Source: Bugula neritina
Taxonomy: Eukaryota; Bryozoa; Gymnolaemata; Cheilostomatida; Bugulidae
Reading direction: 5' to 3'
Assembly: GCA_964035545.1 (NCBI GenBank)
Contig: OZ037766.1
Coordinates: 30,427,274-30,491,273, forward strand
DNA: 64,000 nt
Below the pieces are notes generated by a model. It had not been told where the DNA came from, did no database searches, and was given only the letters and a program-made list of their open reading frames with translations. Every line of letters starts with the position of its first letter. Position 1 is the first letter of the stretch. Position numbers and translations under genes: made by a program. Of the stretch, positions 27,501-39,745 are shown piece after piece.

Positions 27501-30500
27501 TTCTTATTAAACTGTTTGGACGTATTGTTTTGCTTTTGTCAACCTTTTTAATGCCGTTTCTTTTTTTCATACATTCTTTAGCAATTTGTATGCGTATTTT
27601 ATACATTCATCCTGTATTTGATTAGTTAACTCGAAATAGGTTGAATAAATTGTGTTATCCGCTACAGATATCTGAAACATTTAAAGTGTTTTCAATGGTT
27701 ATACACGACGTATTCCCATTGAGTAAATGTCATTAAATATGGTTGGAAAGTAAATTTCCCTGCTTCCGGTCTCAATAAAGGGAAGTATTGGTGTTTAACT
27801 TATTGTAATATTGAAGAGGCTTTTCTAAAAGTTTATTATTAAATATTGAGAACATTTGACTCAACTAGCTGAAGGTGTGCAGGTCTAGATGTATTCTACT
27901 CATCAAATGAGCTCCATTTAGTCTGTAAGTAACTAATGTTTATCTTATACACAGGAAGTTGACTTCTTATGACGACTGGAACCAGATTGTTATTCACGTT
28001 GCCATGGACAACACTGTAGTCATTGAAGATATCAGTAAGTAGAAAAAAATTTTTTCTTCTTAGGTTAATGAGTTTTATTGAACTGTTTTACTGTTCACTT
28101 ATAAGACATCCTAAATTATCATAGTCATCACAATATTAAAATTTGCTAAATTTTGCTATGTTTAAACTTGGTTCAGATATGTAATTATTAAACTAATCTC
28201 AACATTGCCATAGATGATAACACTCATTCATCTGTTTGGGTATTTTAACATTTTCTGAAATTTTTTCAGTTTGGAACTGATTAGGAAACAATTAGCTTTA
28301 GTAAATAAATATTTTATAAAATATGTTAAAACACAATATATCTTTTTTATTATAACAACCTTTTGATTGTTTTTTTCATGGAATTGTTGAAGTAATAACT
28401 CTCCTCCCTCTGCCATGTTTATTTAGCATACTCTTTTATTTCAACAGAAAAACTGTGTAAGACGCCACACACTTCCAGCGGAGTAAACCTGCAGTTTGAA
28501 TCAGACACCTCAATAACCACGAGTTTGTACAGGGACCCCAATCTATCTTCCCACCTCTCACCACATACTAGCCTCACGTCCTCAGCAAGTTGGGATGGGC
28601 ACGTGTGGCGCCCTCTCCTTCTCATGGTGCCTCTCAGACTAGGATTGTCTTGCATCAATGATATCTACATGAGAAGTCTCAAGGTAAACAAATTAAATAC
28701 ACAAATACGTCTATTCAGAGAGTGGAGAAGCTACATGCATTTTACTGGCAATTTTTCATTTCAATGAAGCTATTTGAAATACTGATGCAACTCATGCATT
28801 CATTTTTACTTTGACTATAAACTTTGTATGACTGTCTTTTCTAGAAATTCTTTGAGTTGCCATATACGGTCGGAGTTCTTGGCGGGAAGCCAAACCACGC
28901 CCACTGGTTTATTGGTTACACTGGTGAGCAGACGACTCTCTATCTCTCTTGCTATTGGGTTTTTTTTCCAGATTCACCATTGTTATACTATAGGTGTTTT
29001 TGTGAACAGCCAACAGCATTTTGTTTTAATCTGCTTTGCTAGACAAGTAAATAAACATTAAGAAACTTTTATAGCCAAATTGAATTTCTGTTTATTGAGA
29101 AAGCCTTGCATTTCATTTCTGTTTTTATGTGCCTGTTGAAGACCTACTTTATGGTACTTTGTCTTTATGCTGTTAGTGTTCAGTTTTGTAGCTGATGTTG
29201 TTTATATCGTTGCCTAGGAGACGACCTTATATTCCTTGACCCACATACTGTACAGCCAATGGTAGATACCGATACTCATGATGGATTATGGGACGACTCC
29301 AGTTATCACTGCACTGCAGCCTGCAGAATGAATATTTCTAACTTGGATCCAAGTGTAGCTTTAGTAAGACGATTGTTGACTAATAAGACTAAATGTTCCT
29401 GGTATTCTAGGTCAACAGATTGACATACAGTATTACATATTATATATTCATTAGTCTGACTTGCTTGTATGCTTTTCAACTGTTCTTCTATTGTTACATA
29501 AGATCACAGGTGTAATGCTTTACAATGAGTGACACTACTTTAGTATTTGGGGCTTTAGCGATCAAAAACCTGTCAACTATATACTTATTGCATATATTCT
29601 TGTTTGGAATTATCATTGGTAATCATCATAATAAGTTTAAGTTGACAGAATGTTTATATAACTGCCATGCAATTTATGCAAAGTGGTTGCAGGTGTTTGT
29701 CTATGCTTTGACTATCTGCTAGTTATAATGTTTAGATGTTCAATGCAACACATATGTAAGGCCAATCAGCTACTCCAACACACATGTAGGGCCAATCAGC
29801 TATTTTAACACATATGTCTAGCCAAGCAGGTGCTCCCTATCAATGCTAATATCACTCAGACAAATAATTTTGGCTGCAGGGCTTCTTCTGCAGAACGGAA
29901 CAAGAGTTTGATGACTTAGCCCAAATTCTTCAACACGAAAAGAATTCAATAGCCCCAATGTTTGAGGTGTGCTTAAAGCGTCCCACACATTGGCCTCCTC
30001 TAAACACTGGAAATCCTCACGGCACAGACACAGGTACGTTATGTTTTTCGATATAGGAACTTCTGAACAATTTCTGATTTTAAATCATGATTTTTTTTTG
30101 TAGTTGGAGTGTATTTGAGTTTAGCTAAAGCAAGTGAAGCTGCTTTTCACACTTCTAATGGTTTAGTAGTCAATCCATATTTTTTTTAATACGAATTAAA
30201 ATATAGGAAATTGTCTGCTCATGCAGTTGATAGTCTCAAATCTCCCACAATCCTGAGTTATTTTAATATTAGAATTAGCAAGCATCTTGTTGATGTTTTG
30301 ATTTTCATCCTAACAACTCTAATCTGAAATTCTTAAGTTTCGCCTCTCCTGTCATAGTTTTTTCATTTTAAATCTTATGAAGTATAAATCATTATTTCAA
30401 GAGGAGATAATTTCTCACACTTGAGGTACTCTTCAGTTACCAGCAAAATTATGTGAAGATTCATTTAAACTGTATTGGATTTTTCAAACCTGCTTTATTT

Positions 30501-30800
30501 TCTTCAGTTGTTGGTCTATTTTAAATACTATTTGATGCCAAATTTGTTGCCCCTTTAAAAATGTCATCAACATCAACAACAATTTTGTACTCAAATTAAT
30601 AGTGACAAAATATGGTTAGCTATTAACAAGTTTGTCTAGCAGAGTTCATATATATTTTGTCTTTAAATGAAATATTTTTTTTAATTTTAGAGCCCTTGAT
30701 CTTAACTATTGTGTAATAACATAAGTAATTGATTTTTTCAGTGTTCACTGTAGTACCTTCTCCAAAGTATGATACAGATGACGAATACGAGCTGGTGTAG
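24529..30800 (+). CDS. ATG4: cysteine protease ATG4
   Basis: Twelve exons: 24529-24553, 25154-25309, 25517-25597, 26366-26455, 26841-26945, 27390-27462, 27955-28034, 28448-28683, 28845-28923, 29218-29363, 29880-30033 and 30742-30800. They total 1284 nt, 427 aa, with all phases closed. ATG4 is the cytosolic protease that trims the C-terminus of ATG8/LC3 before lipidation and later frees it from lipid. Visible marks are WFTYRKGFNPIGGTG, then GPTSDQGWGCMLRCGQMM with catalytic Cys97, GQWFGPNTVAQVL, VWRPLLLMVPLRLG, GVLGGKPNHAHWFIGY, and LDPH with catalytic Asp316 and His318. The tail DDEYELV (Y-E-L-V) is a candidate ATG8-interacting motif like the one at the ATG4B C-terminus. Exons 1-2 are the least certain; they fit in phase but are not conserved. 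Intron 3 holds the exon-derived minisatellite, and a likely poly(A) signal lies at 31153. Confidence 0.95.
25588..26001 (+). repeat. 21-bp minisatellite built from the ATG4 exon 3/donor boundary
   Basis: About 20 head-to-tail units of GGTGGTACAGGTAGGTTACT plus A, starting at 25588. The first unit is half exon and half intron: its GGTGGTACAG is the end of exon 3 (Gly-Gly-Thr-Gly), followed by the donor GTAGGT. Every unit repeats CAG followed by GTAGGT, GTATGT or GTAGAT, so each contains a plausible 5' splice site. Units 1-7 stay in frame (7 codons per unit). Units 7 (25714-25733) and 11 (25797-25816) are 20 bp, which breaks the frame; a stop follows in unit 8 at 25753-25755. Confidence 0.95.
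26193..26358 (+). repeat. 41-bp tandem repeat, ~4 units, ATG4 intron 3
   Basis: Four AT-rich units with the shared core TATATCTATG preceded by TATAGTCTATA, just upstream of the exon 4 acceptor at 26365. Confidence 0.8.
26531..26835 (+). repeat. 16-bp tandem repeat in ATG4 intron 4
   Basis: About 18 degenerate units of GTTACTATACTATATT. It fills most of intron 4 up to the acceptor of exon 5. Open frames across it (26552-26962 and 26568-26867) are only a product of the period and are not coding. Confidence 0.9.
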
Positions 30801-31152
30801 ACAAATTGCATAGTGATATGATGAAGTAGCGCGCCAATAAGCAACAAGCTTATTGGATACTCATCCATAATATTCAATATGATTGGTTACTCTTTACAAA
30901 CTCATGCAGCTATGCAATACAAAACATGACTGTTAGGACATGTGATACACATAGTTATTTTTTTCATTGCGTAGATGTGTTTTATATAAGAGACGATTGT
31001 ATATTTATATAATTAGATGTTTTACTCTTGTTTGTTTACAGGGCAATAATCATTAGTATTTCAAAATTATTTATTTGTATTTAACTTCAGTCTAAAACAT
31101 ACTATTTATTCTGCAATGTAATTTTATCTTGATAATAATCTCATTTTGAAAC

Positions 31153-31158
31153 AATAAA
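31153..31158 (+). terminator. poly(A) signal AATAAA for ATG4
   Basis: First canonical AATAAA in a clean context downstream of the ATG4 stop, about 350 bp into the 3' flank. Confidence 0.5.
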
Positions 31159-31572
31159 TTGCAACTAATTTTTAAAATGTGATAAAGTGGCTGTTATACA
31201 TACTAGAATACACACAAATCTTCCCCCTCAACAAACAATTTTTTAGGATTGATATATGAATGGGTCAACCTATTTTTAAATATAACCCCAAATCTATAAA
31301 AGTTTTGACTTAAATATGATAACCAAAGCAATTATTTTAAGAATTTCCAAGCTTCTAATGCTTTTTATAGAAACTAATAGATATCTTACCCTTCTAAATG
31401 TTAGACAACAATTTTGTGTTTTCTAATCTTAAAATATAAAACTTATTTAAATACAGAATGAGGTAACTAACTTCTTAGTGATAATATGCATTATGAAAAT
31501 TGTATTATATACATTATGTTAAGCTTACATACATTCTAAACTATAGTTTAACAGTTTGCCTTTAATAACATT

Positions 31573-31578
31573 TTTATT
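31573..31578 (-). terminator. poly(A) signal AATAAA for copy 5
   Basis: Reads TTTATT on the + strand, 117 bases beyond the stop codon of the minus-strand gene. Confidence 0.5.
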
Positions 31579-31694
31579 TTGTGTAAATAGATATATAGTC
31601 AATACATGTATAAATTAGAAAACTTGGCGGACAAAATTATACAATATTCATATTCTATAGGTCGCAGTATGTAAAAATATGTTGCGAGTAAAGC

Positions 31695-34600
31695 CTACAA
31701 CTTTTCTGGAAACATCATAATTGTGCTCTTACTCTCCAGAGGAAGTAAAGCGTCTGCCATTGCCTGAGTTTGTAGGGAGATAAGACCACCTAAAATGGAC
31801 ACATATTATAAAGTGTCATCTCTATAAGTATTACTGGGAGGATGTATTTTTTTCAATCCTAATATTATTGTTTATGTTAGTTTACGATATTTGTTTGTTT
31901 ATGTCAGTAATTCAGGCAATGAAACTAAATATGGAAAATTAGATGACAATTCATCTTCATTTAATATTTGCTTTCAAACATTAGCTATACATATAATATA
32001 CACAGCTTCACTACCATAATAATCTGCTTGCAACACTCACGCAAGTTTATAGTCGCTATCCCTGTGAGAAACCCCTGATAGAAAGGGTTTTTGTTAGAAC
32101 GGGCTAAGGACATGTTCAAATGAGGCACAGGAGCAATTATGACTGGATGCTCTTCCTAACATCACCAATGGCCTTTGTCGGGGTTTGAACCCACGACTTC
32201 GTGTTCACAAAGCGAACGCTCTAACCCCTAGACCACGGCTGCTCCCTAATCTGCTTGCAACACTGATCTACGTTTAAGATTTCTTACAAATTATAATCTA
32301 TAATAATCAGACTTTACACATGCTGCTTCAATTAAAATAAAATTCCTCTAATTTTATGTTTTAAACAAATTATTACAATAAAAGTACAACAGTTTTACCC
32401 AATGCCAGCCTCACATATAATCACCAAACATGTATTAGTGTTGACATTTTAACAACACAATAAATGTTAAATAATAAGAATAATATAATCAATATATCAA
32501 TCAAATAAAATAATAGAATAGGGAACTATTTCCAACCTGAATACAAAAATAAGATTCGTCTCCCCTTGAACACTTCAGGTTTGTTCTGTAGAAGCTGACT
32601 GAAGCCGTAGGCAGCTTTGCCTGTGTATGCGTTGTCCAATAAAATACCGGTTTCGTGAGCTGTGCGTACAATGTACTCTACAACATTATACACACAAGTA
32701 CACTGACAAGTGAGATATTGAAAGGTATCAGTAGAAACAACACGTGTCAGAGTTATATATGTTATATATCCATAACTTGTATAACATCATGCCTCAATGT
32801 TTTATCTCCTCGTAATGTCAAGGTCGTACACTCACCTAACTGATAGAGTGTCAAGGTCGTCTACTCACCTAACTGATAGAATGTCAAGGTCGTATACTCA
32901 CCTAACTGATATGGATAGTTTTCACAGTAAGCAGGTCCCTTGTAATCCTCATACATGGTGACCAAATCTTCACTCCTCACTCCAGTTATACCCAGAGACT
33001 GCATGTTCTCATTGATTTCATTGTGCATGAATTTGCTGTCTGCACATACAAGTATCCCGTGGCATCTGCATCGTATTATCGTATTATAGTAATACATATA
33101 CAGTGTTATAGTATTACAGTATTATAGTATTATAGTATTACAGTATTATAGTAATACGTATACAGTGTTATAGTAATACATATACAGTATCACATACAAT
33201 AATTTTATATAAAGTATTATTTGCAGCAAGCACTGTAGGTGTGCCTACAATATTATACAGGCTTGCAAAGACTTGATCTATTCAAAGTGATGCACTTTTC
33301 TAACTATTAAATTTTGATTTCCAAAACTATCTGGAAGAACAACATTGCAGTAATACTCAGATAATAATGAGAAATATCTGCAATATGGATTTCGACCGCA
33401 ATTTATTCTTTTTAAAATAATATTGTTCAATATGTCTGATTGCCTATGAATAAAGAGTAATAAGAAACAAATTTCCAGTCTTTTTACAAGTTTGACTTCT
33501 TTTACCATTAGTTTTCGTGTCAAAATAATCGAAGAGAAAGCATGTATTCCTCAAATGGAATGCCCAAAGGTCATAAGGTCACGTAGTCGAGAGACGAGAC
33601 TTACTTGTAGGGTTGTCCTGCCAGATAATTAGCTATAGTTAGTCCTGCAACAGTTCCCCCTGTAGCGCAGGTAACCACCACATCATCAAACTCTATTCCC
33701 TGCAACAAGTAAACACTCAACCATACTAAGAATCTCAACAACTTGTCTGAAATTCCTTTTAATTAAAATATTTTTTTTGCAATTGATTATTTCATACAGC
33801 AGAAAAACTGGTCATATTAAGGTAAAAACAGGTCAGGAATTTACGTGCCTCCTGATTTCTTACCTGTCTACTGATTTCTTACCTGGCTCCTGATTTCATC
33901 AAAGCACTGAATGAACCCCCATAGACCAATCTCATCAGATCCACCTGTAGACACCAGTTTTGACTTCTCACCAGTCTCTCTCCTAAATAGATGTCCCCAA
34001 GAACAGGTTTCTTAATTATGTTATACATAACTGCAGAGTATTAATTCAGTTTAGCATTCGTCACGTATATCTAGGGTGAAGCAAGAACTAATGCTAGTTT
34101 TCTAAAATGATTTTTTTTCTAAAACTTAGGTTTGATGACGCAAGTTCTCAATTAAATTAGAATATCTCTTTATATGGTAATTGCAGTTTAGAAGCTAAAG
34201 ATACCATAACAGTTCAACATAATTCAGGATTTTAACCTAGCTCCAATGTTATCACCAGGTTAAGGAGAGGTTCACTTGAAAGCCCTGACAACCAACAGTC
34301 TAAAGTGAAAAAGCTAGAATGGGAGAACTCACTCTATTTTGTCAGCTAACATTTGCATCCTGGGTTTGATATAGTCCTTGTAGCCTCTAGGTCTAGGGAC
34401 TAGGTATATATTAGCACCACAGAGTCTGTTGATGAACAGGTTTCCATCGTATTTTACTTTAGACACATCCTACAACAGTGAAGGTGACAATGTAACCAGT
34501 GTTAGTATATCTACAGCTATATGCAGCACTACATGCAGTGTCTTAGTTTTATAGAACAACTCTGTAATGCAGACATTGCTAGCTTCAGACAACTGCATGA

Positions 34601-37152
34601 CAAAAGCTAATTAATCATTATTTTATATTTTTGCTGTCATCGCATTTCATCATCTTTTTTATACAAATGTAAGTGTATTGCATCAGCAGTTTACAAACAG
34701 TTAAATAGCCAATAGTTTTCTGTAGCATGTACAGCTATGTGCAACATGCACTGTTATCTGTAACATGCGCATGATTGTAGTGTGCTATATAATATGCATT
34801 ACAAACATAGGATCTACATAGGCTATTTATTAAGATCTATAATATCTACGTAGTACTATAATTTACACTATATACCTAGATCTAATACTGTTCTATAAAC
34901 TATGTACTTACATCTAAATAACTCTCGAGGAACAAATGACTTTTTAGCCCAAGTTCTGCACACGCAGCTGCTGTGGCTCTGCAGTGGTTACTCTCAGACG
35001 TGCCGCAAGTTATAATGTGTTTGCATCCTTTCTGAATAGCATCAGCTATGATGAACTCCAACTTTCTTATCTACAATCAAATACATTCATTTTGTACAAG
35101 ACAAGGTGAGTCTAATATAATATAAGTTCAACTAGTGTACAACAAACAGTCTAGTAGAAGGTGTAAGAAGACTGCAGAAGGCAATTGTTTTATCTCATTT
35201 ACCACAGAAGTCTTCTCGGAACTTCTCTGGCTCTCATCCTTGAGATCAAAGGTCAAAAGATGAATAAACTAATCAAACTAGTTTGCGTCGCCAGTCATTG
35301 CATGTTGTCAAGAAAACAGATTTCAAAACATGGAGCTTAATTTCTATTGATTGAAAATCATTACATTATTTGTTTCTAGCTTGTCTGAATGATCTACAGT
35401 AAGTTGATTGGAACTTCTGAAAATGTGAGAACATTGCGAGGAGAAACCTGTTGTTTGTAGCAGACATTAAGGCAGAATTGATATTCATATATTTAGTTTG
35501 TCTATTAGAGATGCAATTAAGTGATAGTCCCTTCAATTGTTTATGTTTCATCAACACAATTTAGTAAATCAACTTAATACATGGCTATATTTTCCTGGAC
35601 TCACGGGTGAAGTGACTGCTCAGTTTAGCTATTCACTATGATGAACAGAAACCTGTTGCAACATGTCATAACATTGACATTGATCATGTGAAGTGTTAAC
35701 TGAAAGCAGAGCTGTTAGCCTTAACATTGGCGAATCTTAAGGAGCTGCTAGTAAGACTAGTGCAAGTTTGGTTTTAATTTATCACATGCATGGAGTATAT
35801 CACATGGTAATAGTTTAAAGTACAACTTTGCTTGATACTGTTACTGTGAACAATTTTCATAAATTCACTCATAGACATATGCACACCAACAGTGTCCTTC
35901 ATTGTTTAAAATGAAACTAATTGAAAAAGTTGTCCATATTTTATTGATAACAGATGGCAACTTGCCAAAATCTAGTTTAAATCAAATTGTCTTCAAAACA
36001 AATTAGAGTACTGTGTAACATCTGTATGAATCGTTGCTCAAAGATGCTTTTAGCAAAAAAGGTGTGAGCAAAGGCAAGCCAATGACATTTCAGCAATTCT
36101 TGAAGGCTTAGACTGAGTGAATAGAACTGTAATTTTACAAGATGAACTGGATTGGTTACTCCCTAAACGCCATGAAGCATTCTTACAATTTGAACCTGTT
36201 GATAGAAGGTTTGTGGTTGGCTACACTATAAAATACATAAAGTAATGTCTCTCTAACAAGGCATTTGATTGGACGTTACCTTAGTTCCTGTAAGTGAACA
36301 TCCAGTTAAATCATCTCTTTTAATATAAACTTCTACATCTTTAGGTGCTCCTGGAAGTGCCCACCTTGTGATCGGCGTTGGAGTCATTGTCAGCTGAAAC
36401 AAAATCATGACGTAGATATCAATAGTGTGAACAGTAAGACAGTGCTTGAACATTTCTTCCACATAATATCTTTATAGTAGGGTAAACCTATAAGTCAGAT
36501 GATATGAGAAAGTGCTAGCCAAGGTGAGGGATATTTTTATAGCTATTTTGTTAGGTTCAAGGGTGGAGCATTCTATAATCATGATAGAATAGTCTAGCAT
36601 TGGAGTTACTGAAGGGCCACAACTCCTAGCCACTAAAGCCCTCTGGCTAAGATATGCACCTCTTTCTAATAAACATCAGACTGTAAATTAATGTTTCCAT
36701 TCCAAAGGTGTAGTTCACTTTGTTCAGAGCGCATGAAGGGACAAACCCTGGGATATTTACTAACTTAGAATTTAGGTGATTGCGCATTATTTTCGTATTT
36801 ATAAAGAAATTAAAATGGTGCATCTTTTTAACTAATAAAAAAGGAATGACTTTAGTACATGCCAAGCTATACAGTATTGGATTGAGTAAACACAAGATTT
36901 TTCAGTATCAAATATAAAGTTATAGTAATACAGCATTGAATTGTTTGCTGTGTTGTAAAACACTAACATTTCTGTTGGTTGCAAATGAAAGTGACAATAT
37001 ACTAACATTGAAACAACCATTTAGGAGTAACTTATTTTGAGAAAAGCCTGAGCAACTATTGCGTTTGGGCTTACGTTTAATTTTCCTGAGGGGATGTACT
37101 TGAGTGCCCGTGCCCATTCCGGTGCTCTGTAAGGAAGAACTTTGTGAATCAT
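31695..37152 (-). CDS. D-cysteine desulfhydrase/ACC-deaminase-like PLP enzyme, copy 5 (diverged)
   Basis: Nine exons: 37152-37075, 36393-36280, 35070-34912, 34469-34333, 33982-33883, 33699-33605, 33065-32902, 32677-32537 and 31789-31695. They total 1083 nt, 360 aa, with the same intron positions as the tandem array. The start reads MIHKVLPYRAPEWARALKYIP. The probable PLP lysine is in LTGTK followed by IRKLEF, where the other copies have GNK. It has ESNHCRA, a phosphate loop ATGGT, and the motif LDNAYTGKAAYG. It is well diverged from copies 2-4, separated from them by ATG4, and has a longer C-terminus ending FPEKL. It is an older paralogue. Exon 7 ends in a 33-bp triplicated donor (listed separately). 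A minus-strand open segment at 37973-37881 could be an upstream leader exon. Confidence 0.9.
32038..32246 (-). mobile_element. tRNA-derived SINE with 18-bp target duplication
   Basis: Read on the minus strand it starts GGGAGCAGCCGTGGTCTAGG. It has a box A-like segment TGGTCTAGGGGTTAGAGCG and a box B-like GGGTTCAAACCCC, the two internal RNA polymerase III promoter parts of a tRNA. A ~130-base unrelated body follows. An 18-bp direct repeat, TAATCTGCTTGCAACACT, flanks it at 32020-32037 and 32247-32264, the mark of LINE-driven insertion. It lies in the last intron of copy 5, same strand. It is not a tRNA gene because the fold is incomplete and the body is long. Confidence 0.88.
32816..32914 (-). 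repeat. 33-bp triplication of the exon 7 splice-donor region, copy 5
   Basis: Three units with period 33 (starts at 32816, 32849 and 32882 on +). On the minus strand each unit contains TATCAGTTAG followed by GTGAGT, which is the end of exon 7 and its donor. The period is 11 codons. Use of the second donor would add 11 residues in frame; reaching the third would read through an in-frame TAG created by the second donor (GTGAGTAG). Confidence 0.9.
33070..33190 (+). repeat. ATTATAGTATTACAG-type tandem repeat
   Basis: Degenerate repeats of ATTATAGTATTACAGT and GTAATACATATACAG in intron 6 of copy 5. Low complexity, with no other content seen. Confidence 0.75.
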
Positions 37153-39745
37153 TCTCTCTCCTCCTTTCTGTCTTTCTGCTCCAACACAGAGACTCTATGC
37201 AAGGCAACTTACTGGCACCTATAAACAAATATAAAATTCAGGGAATAAAATAAAAACCAAGGATTCTAAAAACACAAGCTGGAAATTTTAAAACCCAATT
37301 GTATCTTTTCTTTCACATGTCAAGAAAATTTTATAAACAATTTCAAAAAAAGAATATTGAAATAACTTTACTTAAAATTTGTAAATTAAGGGAAGGAGTT
37401 AGACTTAAAATAACTCTTATATGTCATTATATGAACTTGATTGTAGAAAGTGTGTGGAACATTAGAATGTTCGCACAATTGTGTTCCATAGAGCATAGCT
37501 ATAAAGTGTTAGTCATAAGTTCTAGATAGCAAACGCAGCCAAGACTCTATGTCAATAATTTGGTTATATTGGAGTTTAATGTGGTTTTTTGATCACTAAG
37601 AATTACCAGTGACTAATTAGCATATTAGTGCTGGGTTACTGAACCTCACTCAACCAGTCTATTAATCTACATGTATAATACCGAGCTAAAAATAACCACT
37701 TTACAATATTTCTTATCTATCTTGGAATTCCCCAAATAACATTACAAAAACAAACCACGCAATCAGCTGTATGTATTAGTACTTGACCCATAAACAAATT
37801 TGATTAAATCATTCAACACCTCAAGCCTATAGCTATCAGAGTTCACTGTTTGCCTGTCATGGAAAATTTCTATCACTTACTTCAATTCTGATGGAATATC
37901 ACTAAGGATGTGATAAAGTTGAAAACTATCCAAATAATGCAGGTTCTGCAGCCCAATGTCGTTAGCCAACAATCTAAATGTTATCACACCGCTGTACGAA
38001 ATATCAAATGAACTTTCAACAGTCTAATTATAGATTGTAGCTTTGAAGTAACAGGACTGCAGCGTTAAGGTATATTTCAACAGCTCAACCAAATAAGAGC
38101 TGAAATACAATCTCTATCAACTAATACATGCTACAGCAACTAGTTATGAGCTGTCTAAATTCTTTAAGTTCTTGATTAGTGAAAAACCGGGGTATGTGTA
38201 TGACCAAATTGAACAGAGCTTAATGTACATACACCTGGTACACAATAAGACTAATTTAAATTGAGAGACTACCTCATTGCTCAGAAAGTAACACTATACC
38301 TGTTCCAACAAGACAGAATAACAATAAAAATACCACAATGTTATTGAGCTATACATGTAAAGCAAATTAGCTAACTACTAATTACTATAGTCAGGGATAT
38401 GATCAATGAACAGTTAGCAGTGGTCCACTTACTAGCAGTAAACAAGTATGTATGTACTTTATCTAAGATAATACTAGCTGACGATATTTGTGATAGCGCA
38501 ATAAGGCCAAGGCTTTGGCCTGCAATTATCCTGCACAATATTAGTAAAAGCTTCATAGTTAGGCTTCTGATAAACAGAGTAGAGTATATATACTATATAG
38601 TCATCCTATGTATACAGTACAGAGTGGAAATAACTACCCACACCGAAAACTGAACCTAAAACTTCTAATTTGCACAACACTACACAAAGTAGTGATGTGT
38701 TTACAGTGTAGAGTAGTGATTTGTGTATAGTAAAGTCTTGAATAGTGGTTTGCAAAGAACATCTGCAGGAGTGACTTTTAGCAATTGACTGGTTTAACTC
38801 ACGCACTAATTGTAAAAGCACCTCGTATAGTCATTATGAATGCAATAATTTCTACTAATGCTACTAATAATACGGTATTGTCAAGATCACAAAAGCAATG
38901 CTTATGGATGAATTACAAAAAGTATAAGTATGACTATGACTATAACTATAAGTATAAGTATTACTATTAGTGCAGTAGGTAACTGAGAAGTGACACTAAC
39001 AGTAGGTACCTTAACTGGGCATGGACTAATAACTGGTATGACTATCAGCTCTATATATACTTACAGAGTATCAGCCCAACGTTTAGTGTTATATCAATAT
39101 GAATATGCCGTGCAGTGCGACTACTTACTCCTGGAAATTATTGAAAGCAACTGCAAGCTACTGCAACGTGCTAACTAATGCTAACTGCTAACTTCCCTTC
39201 CAACAATCGGCATATCCATTCTTTTGTTTGCTCGCCGCCAGCAAACCGGTTCATACTAGTTGAGGAAAGCCGCTATGCACTTAAATGATTGTGGGCGCGG
39301 CTGTAGTCTAACCAATCAGGGATTAGAGTGTTGATCATAATAAACAAAAATAAACGTGGTAATAAGTGCGCAAAACACGTATTAGCCCTGGAGTAAAAAG
39401 TGCTTTCAGTTGTGAACATAGTTGTTGTTGAAACTGATCCAGCAAAATCAGATAAATAAAGAAAAAAGTGTTTCTATTTTTTTAATATTGAATGCTCATT
39501 TTTAATAAGCTGTAAGCAATAATGGCTATATTTTCAAAGCAGGCAGATAATGTTTCAGTAATACAAGGCTAGGAATAAGGACCAGTTTGCGTATAGATTG
39601 TAATTTGTGCATAGAAATTCTGTGAAAACACTTGATTGGTTGATGTGGTTTCTCATACAGACCGCAAGTCTAATTGATTAATACTATAGTAGTAGCATAA
39701 TTTCTCTTTATATAAATACATCTACAGTACATTCTATTGGTTGAT
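37153..39745. other. intergenic between copy 5 (5') and the CUB gene (3')
   Basis: 2.6 kb. Apart from the orphan exon candidate, 39225-39370 is locally richer in G and C and has ACCAATCAGG (a CCAAT box) and GGGCGCGG. That would fit a promoter for the minus-strand copy 5 transcript. The remainder is AT-rich; 38915-39070 has repeated ACTATAAGTATAAG words. Confidence 0.4.
37881..37973 (-). other. possible orphan exon
   Basis: A minus-strand segment bounded by a good acceptor (ACATTTAG) and a good donor (GTAAGT) is open in one frame. It encodes about 31 residues that read like real protein (LLANDIGLQNLHYLDSFQLY and on). Splicing to the copy 5 first coding exon would put a stop three codons later, so it is not an N-terminal extension of copy 5. 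It could be an untranslated leader exon of copy 5, an exon of an unseen gene, or chance. Confidence 0.3.

Larger units (their letters stand above)
30801..31694. other. shared 3' region between ATG4 and copy 5
   Basis: Convergent 3' ends. It holds the ATG4 poly(A) signal at 31153 and, for the minus-strand gene, AATAAA at 31578-31573. The rest is AT-rich with no gene seen. Confidence 0.6.

Noticed and set aside
32160-32246. tRNA gene
   Set aside because: Boxes A and B are present, but the cloverleaf is not complete and the unit continues into a SINE body with flanking duplication.
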